A stretch of DNA of 7,706 nucleotides from Actinomycetota bacterium (lineage in GTDB: Bacteria > Actinomycetota > Actinomycetes > Actinomycetales > Cellulomonadaceae): assembly GCA_018898235.1 (NCBI GenBank), contig JAHIJU010000444.1, forward strand, positions 1-7,706, read 5' to 3'. This document shows, piece after piece, positions 5,764 to 7,706 of the stretch; the first letter of the stretch is position 1; each line of letters opens with the position of its first letter. Under the pieces are notes generated by a model. The model worked only from the letters and a program-made list of their open reading frames with translations, searched no databases and was not told the DNA's origin. The translations under genes were made by a program, and so were the position numbers.

Positions 5764-6137
5764 CGGCGCAGCGCCCTGGCCGCCAGCGCCGTCACCAGCA
5801 CGGCGGCCACCAGGATCTGCCCCCCGAGGACGGCCCGGTTGAGGTCGAACGTCGGGTGGAAGTGGACCCCGGACCCGTCGACCTCGTAGACCCCGACCGG
5901 CACGGCGCGCACCCCGAGGCCACCGCCGCCGCCGTGGCCGGAACCGACGGCGTCACTGCCCGACCCGGCCGGCCCCTCGGCGCCGCCGGAGCCGAGCCCG
6001 GACACCCCCAGCACCGTGGCCACGGGGATGACGAGGGTCCCCGAACGTTCGTAGGCCTCGCCGAAGACCCGACGCACCGTGAACGTGTCCTTGACGGAGC
6101 CGACGAAGGCGCTGGGGTCGAACGCGTGCTCTGGCAT
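5757..6137 (-). CDS. GerW/YtfJ-family protein
   Basis: The 126-residue product fits the GerW (YtfJ) family, named from a Bacillus spore-germination protein but common in actinobacteria with no spores, where its role is unknown. Features are an N-terminal helical part followed by DTFTVRRVFGEAYERSGTLVIPVATVLG (17-44), a flexible low-complexity section of Gly/Ser (about 46-74) that includes GGGGGLGVRAVPVGVYEVDGSGVHFHPTFDLNR (69-101), and a single C-terminal hydrophobic helix VLGGQILVAAVLVTALAARAL (103-123) ending in RRR, a likely membrane anchor. The start is decided by a very good Shine-Dalgarno, AGGAGG on the minus strand (6143-6148), 5 nt before ATG 6135-6137; the longer open frame up to 6209 would add 24 unrelated residues. 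It is convergent with the sseB-like gene and divergent from the MFS gene. Function is not inferable beyond family membership. Confidence 0.85.
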   Translation of the reverse strand: MPEHAFDPSAFVGSVKDTFTVRRVFGEAYERSGTLVIPVATVLGVSGLGSGGAEGPAGSGSDAVGSGHGGGGGLGVRAVPVGVYEVDGSGVHFHPTFDLNRAVLGGQILVAAVLVTALAARALRRR

Positions 6138-6142
6138 CGGGT

Positions 6143-6148
6143 CCTCCT
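6143..6148 (-). promoter_or_regulatory. Ribosome-binding site of the GerW-family gene
   Basis: The minus strand reads AGGAGG here, a perfect anti-Shine-Dalgarno complement, 5 nt before the ATG at 6137-6135. It decides the start of this gene over upstream in-frame ATG/GTG codons. It also contrasts with hisC, hisH and the MFS gene, which have no such site. Confidence 0.85.
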
Positions 6149-6201
6149 GGTGACGGGGTCGGGCGCGGGTCGCCCGATCAGCATGGACCGAACCGGTGGC
6201 G

Positions 6202-6225
6202 CGCACCACGCGTTGCGTGAGTGCG
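6202..6225. repeat. Imperfect inverted repeat in the divergent spacer, possible operator
   Basis: CGCACCACGC (6202-6211) pairs with GCGTG (6215-6219) and GTGCG (6221-6225), giving a 10-bp stem with a GTT loop and one bulged A (6220). It lies in the 113-bp gap between the divergent GerW-family and MFS genes, ending 25 bp before the MFS ATG. If that transcript is leaderless it would overlap the -35 region, a common place for a repressor site. I recognise no specific regulator motif. A chance GC-rich repeat is a real alternative. Confidence 0.3.
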
Positions 6226-6238
6226 GGCCGTCCCCTGA

Positions 6239-6250
6239 GACACTGGTGCC
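6239..6250 (+). promoter_or_regulatory. Weak putative -10 box for the MFS gene, leaderless geometry
   Basis: GACACT (6239-6244) keeps the two most conserved bases of TAnnnT (A at the second and T at the sixth position) and is followed by 6 nt and then ATG at 6251, the same spacing as before hisC and hisH. No Shine-Dalgarno sequence is seen before the ATG. The first base deviates (G for T) and no -35 box is convincing, so this is a low-confidence call. Confidence 0.35.
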
Positions 6251-7519
6251 ATGCCCCGCCCGTCGTACCGCGCCTTGTTGCGCCTTCCGGGCGTTCCTGG
6301 CCTGTACGTGCTGTCGTTCTTCGCCCGCATCCCGCACGCCATGTCGGGTCTGGTGCTCACCTTGCACGTGGTGGGGCCGTTGCACCGTGGCTATGCGCAG
6401 GCCGGGATCGCAACGGCGGCGGCCACCGTCGGGATGGCGGTGGGCGGTCCGTGGCGCGGGCGTCTGGTCGACAGGTACGGGCTGCGGCGCGCGATCCTGC
6501 CGTCGGTCCTCGTGGAGTCGGTGGTCTGGATCTGCGCGCCACGTCTGGGCTTCGAGGCCCTCGTGGTGGCCGCCTTCGTCGGCGGACTGTTCCTGGTCCC
6601 GGTGTTCCCGGTGACCCGGCAGTCGTTGTCCGTGCTGGTCCCCGTGAAGCTGCGGCAGGCGGCCTATGCGCTCGACTCGGCGGGGACCGAGGCCACCTTC
6701 ATGCTCGCGCCCGTGGTGGCCGTGCTGGTATGCACCCGGTTCTCGACATCGGTCGCCCTCGTGGCGCTCGGGGTGGCGACCGCGGTGGCCGGACTCGGCC
6801 TCATCTGGGCGAACCCGCCGACCCGGAGCGTGGGGGCCGAGAACACCGTGGAGTCGGACGCCCAGGCGTGGCGGCCCGGCACCGAGCTGATCGTCGTGCT
6901 GCTCGCCGCGCTGGCGGCCTCTGTCGTCCTGGTCGGCACCGACCTGGCCCTGGTCGCGACCCTGAACGATGCCGGTCGGACGGCCGACGTCGGGTGGATG
7001 GTCGCCGTCTGGGCCTGCGGATCGCTCGTCGGCGCCCTGGTGTACGGCCGGATGGGTCGTTCGCCGTCGCCGCTCGTGCTCGTGGCGGTGCTGTCGGCGG
7101 TGACGGTCCCGGTCGCCTTCGTGCACGGCCCCGTGGCGCTGGCCGTGCTGGTCTTCGTCGCGGGGCTGCCCTGCGCCCCGACGTTGTCGACGATCAACGC
7201 TCGCCTGGTGACGATCGTCCCCGAAGCCCGCCGGGGTGAGGTCATCGGGTGGGCCGGCACCGTGCAGACGGTGGCGAACGCGATGGGGGCCCCGGTGGTC
7301 GGGGTGGCGGTCGACCTGGTGGGGCCGGCGGCCGGCTTCCTGCTCGCGGCTGCTCTGGGAGTGCTCGTCGTCGTGAGCGGCTGGGTCGCGCTGCGGCTGC
7401 GGGCCCGATCACGCCCCGCGGTTCCCGACCGGACCGTCGACGACGACCCGGACGGCGCCGGGGAGGGGCCTGTGCGGGCGAAGGACGCGCAGGCGGGGTT
7501 CAGCTCACCGGTCCAGTGA
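6251..7519 (+). CDS. MFS transporter, substrate unknown
   Basis: A 422-residue polytopic membrane protein of the major facilitator superfamily. The first helix is about residues 14-40 (GVPGLYVLSFFARIPHAMSGLVLTL). Motif A of the family, G-x-L-x-D-R-x-G-x-R-R, is clear in the loop between helices 2 and 3 as GRLVDRYGLRRAIL (70-83). Further hydrophobic segments lie at about 86-120, 150-187, 213-237, 246-266, 274-306 and 333-385, with a hydrophilic middle loop near 188-212 that splits two six-helix halves, the usual 12-helix plan. Residues about 386-422 form a hydrophilic, acidic-then-mixed C-terminal tail expected in the cytoplasm. It resembles drug or metabolite efflux proteins in general, but no substrate-defining motif is visible. 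Its 3' end overlaps the convergent DUF1844 gene by 20 bp. Confidence 0.9.
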   Translation: MPRPSYRALLRLPGVPGLYVLSFFARIPHAMSGLVLTLHVVGPLHRGYAQAGIATAAATVGMAVGGPWRGRLVDRYGLRRAILPSVLVESVVWICAPRLGFEALVVAAFVGGLFLVPVFPVTRQSLSVLVPVKLRQAAYALDSAGTEATFMLAPVVAVLVCTRFSTSVALVALGVATAVAGLGLIWANPPTRSVGAENTVESDAQAWRPGTELIVVLLAALAASVVLVGTDLALVATLNDAGRTADVGWMVAVWACGSLVGALVYGRMGRSPSPLVLVAVLSAVTVPVAFVHGPVALAVLVFVAGLPCAPTLSTINARLVTIVPEARRGEVIGWAGTVQTVANAMGAPVVGVAVDLVGPAAGFLLAAALGVLVVVSGWVALRLRARSRPAVPDRTVDDDPDGAGEGPVRAKDAQAGFSSPVQ

Positions 7520-7706
7520 GTCGCTCGCCCGGGCCCTCGCCGAGCGGGTCGGGGATCGCCGACGCCTCGCGGAAGGCGAGCTGGAGGGTGCGCAGACCGT
7601 CCCGCAGTGCGCGGGCGTGCTCGTTGCCGAGCTCGGGGGCGGCGGCCGTCACCAGACCCGCGAGGGCGACGATGAGCTTGCGCGCCTCGTCGAGGTCCAT
7701 GAGCTG
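7500..7706 (-). CDS. DUF1844-family protein (5' end beyond window)
   Basis: The 68 codons in the window match the C-terminal part of DUF1844 proteins: MDLDEARKLIVALAGLVTAAAPELG, then HARALRDGLRTLQLAFREAS, then an IPDPLGEGPGERLTGPVS tail. The family is a small helical cytoplasmic protein of unknown function; in actinobacteria it commonly lies near infC-rpmI-rplT, so translation genes may follow just outside this window (inference). The ATG at 7698-7700 is probably internal, because the frame continues open to the window edge (Gln-Leu before it) and family members have an extra N-terminal segment. The stop (TCA on the + strand, 7500-7502) lies inside the MFS gene. Confidence 0.88.
   Translation of the reverse strand, partial: QLMDLDEARKLIVALAGLVTAAAPELGNEHARALRDGLRTLQLAFREASAIPDPLGEGPGERLTGPVS

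Noticed and set aside
6138..6209. Longer 150-residue version of the GerW-family protein
   Set aside because: The extra 24 residues look unrelated, whereas ATG at 6137 has a perfect AGGAGG site at the right distance.
5856..6614. 252-residue plus-strand frame across the GerW-family gene and the start of the MFS gene
   Set aside because: It crosses an antisense gene, the divergent spacer and an out-of-frame part of the transporter; the product is Arg/Ser/Cys-rich and unlike a real protein.
5792..7126. 444-residue minus-strand frame opposite the MFS gene
   Set aside because: Arg/His/Gln-rich shadow; its C-terminal part is merely an out-of-frame reading of the GerW-family gene.

Overview
This is a high-GC window (by eye above 70% G+C, strong G/C bias at third codon positions, several GTG starts). 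Gene content and order point to an actinobacterium, probably of the Micrococcales (Cellulomonas-like); that placement is inferred from gene order and protein sequence, not from a marker-gene search. I read it as a chromosomal housekeeping region. I see no insertion sequence, phage gene, CRISPR array, rRNA or tRNA.

Layout. Positions 1-5037 (+ strand) hold a histidine-biosynthesis cluster: hisD (first few codons missing), hisC, hisB, an unrecognised 156-residue protein, hisH and priA (the actinobacterial HisA/TrpF isomerase). A gene for an SseB-domain protein (5034-5747) overlaps the end of priA by ATGA. On the - strand, ending 9 bp beyond the sseB-like stop, is a GerW/YtfJ-family protein (5757-6137) with a strong Shine-Dalgarno. 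A 113-bp divergent spacer separates it from a + strand MFS transporter (6251-7519). The window closes with the 3' part of a DUF1844-family gene on the - strand, whose stop lies inside the transporter gene.

How the genes work together. HisH is the glutaminase half of imidazole glycerol phosphate (IGP) synthase. PriA makes the substrate of that enzyme, HisB dehydrates its product, HisC transaminates, and HisD carries out the last two oxidations. HisF, HisG, HisI/E and the histidinol-phosphate phosphatase are not in the window and must be elsewhere; hisB here is dehydratase only. The cluster is tightly packed: GTGA overlap at hisC/hisB, a possible 11-codon relay ORF between hisB and the unknown gene, and ATGA at priA/sseB-like.

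The most interesting non-coding signals are two near-identical promoter layouts, TAnnnT followed by exactly 6 nt and then GTG, in front of hisC and hisH. They suggest leaderless internal transcription starts that split the cluster into sub-units. A similar but weaker layout precedes the MFS gene. I found no clearly novel system. The best candidates for follow-up are the unrecognised protein inside the his cluster, the relay mini-ORF before it, and the leaderless promoters.
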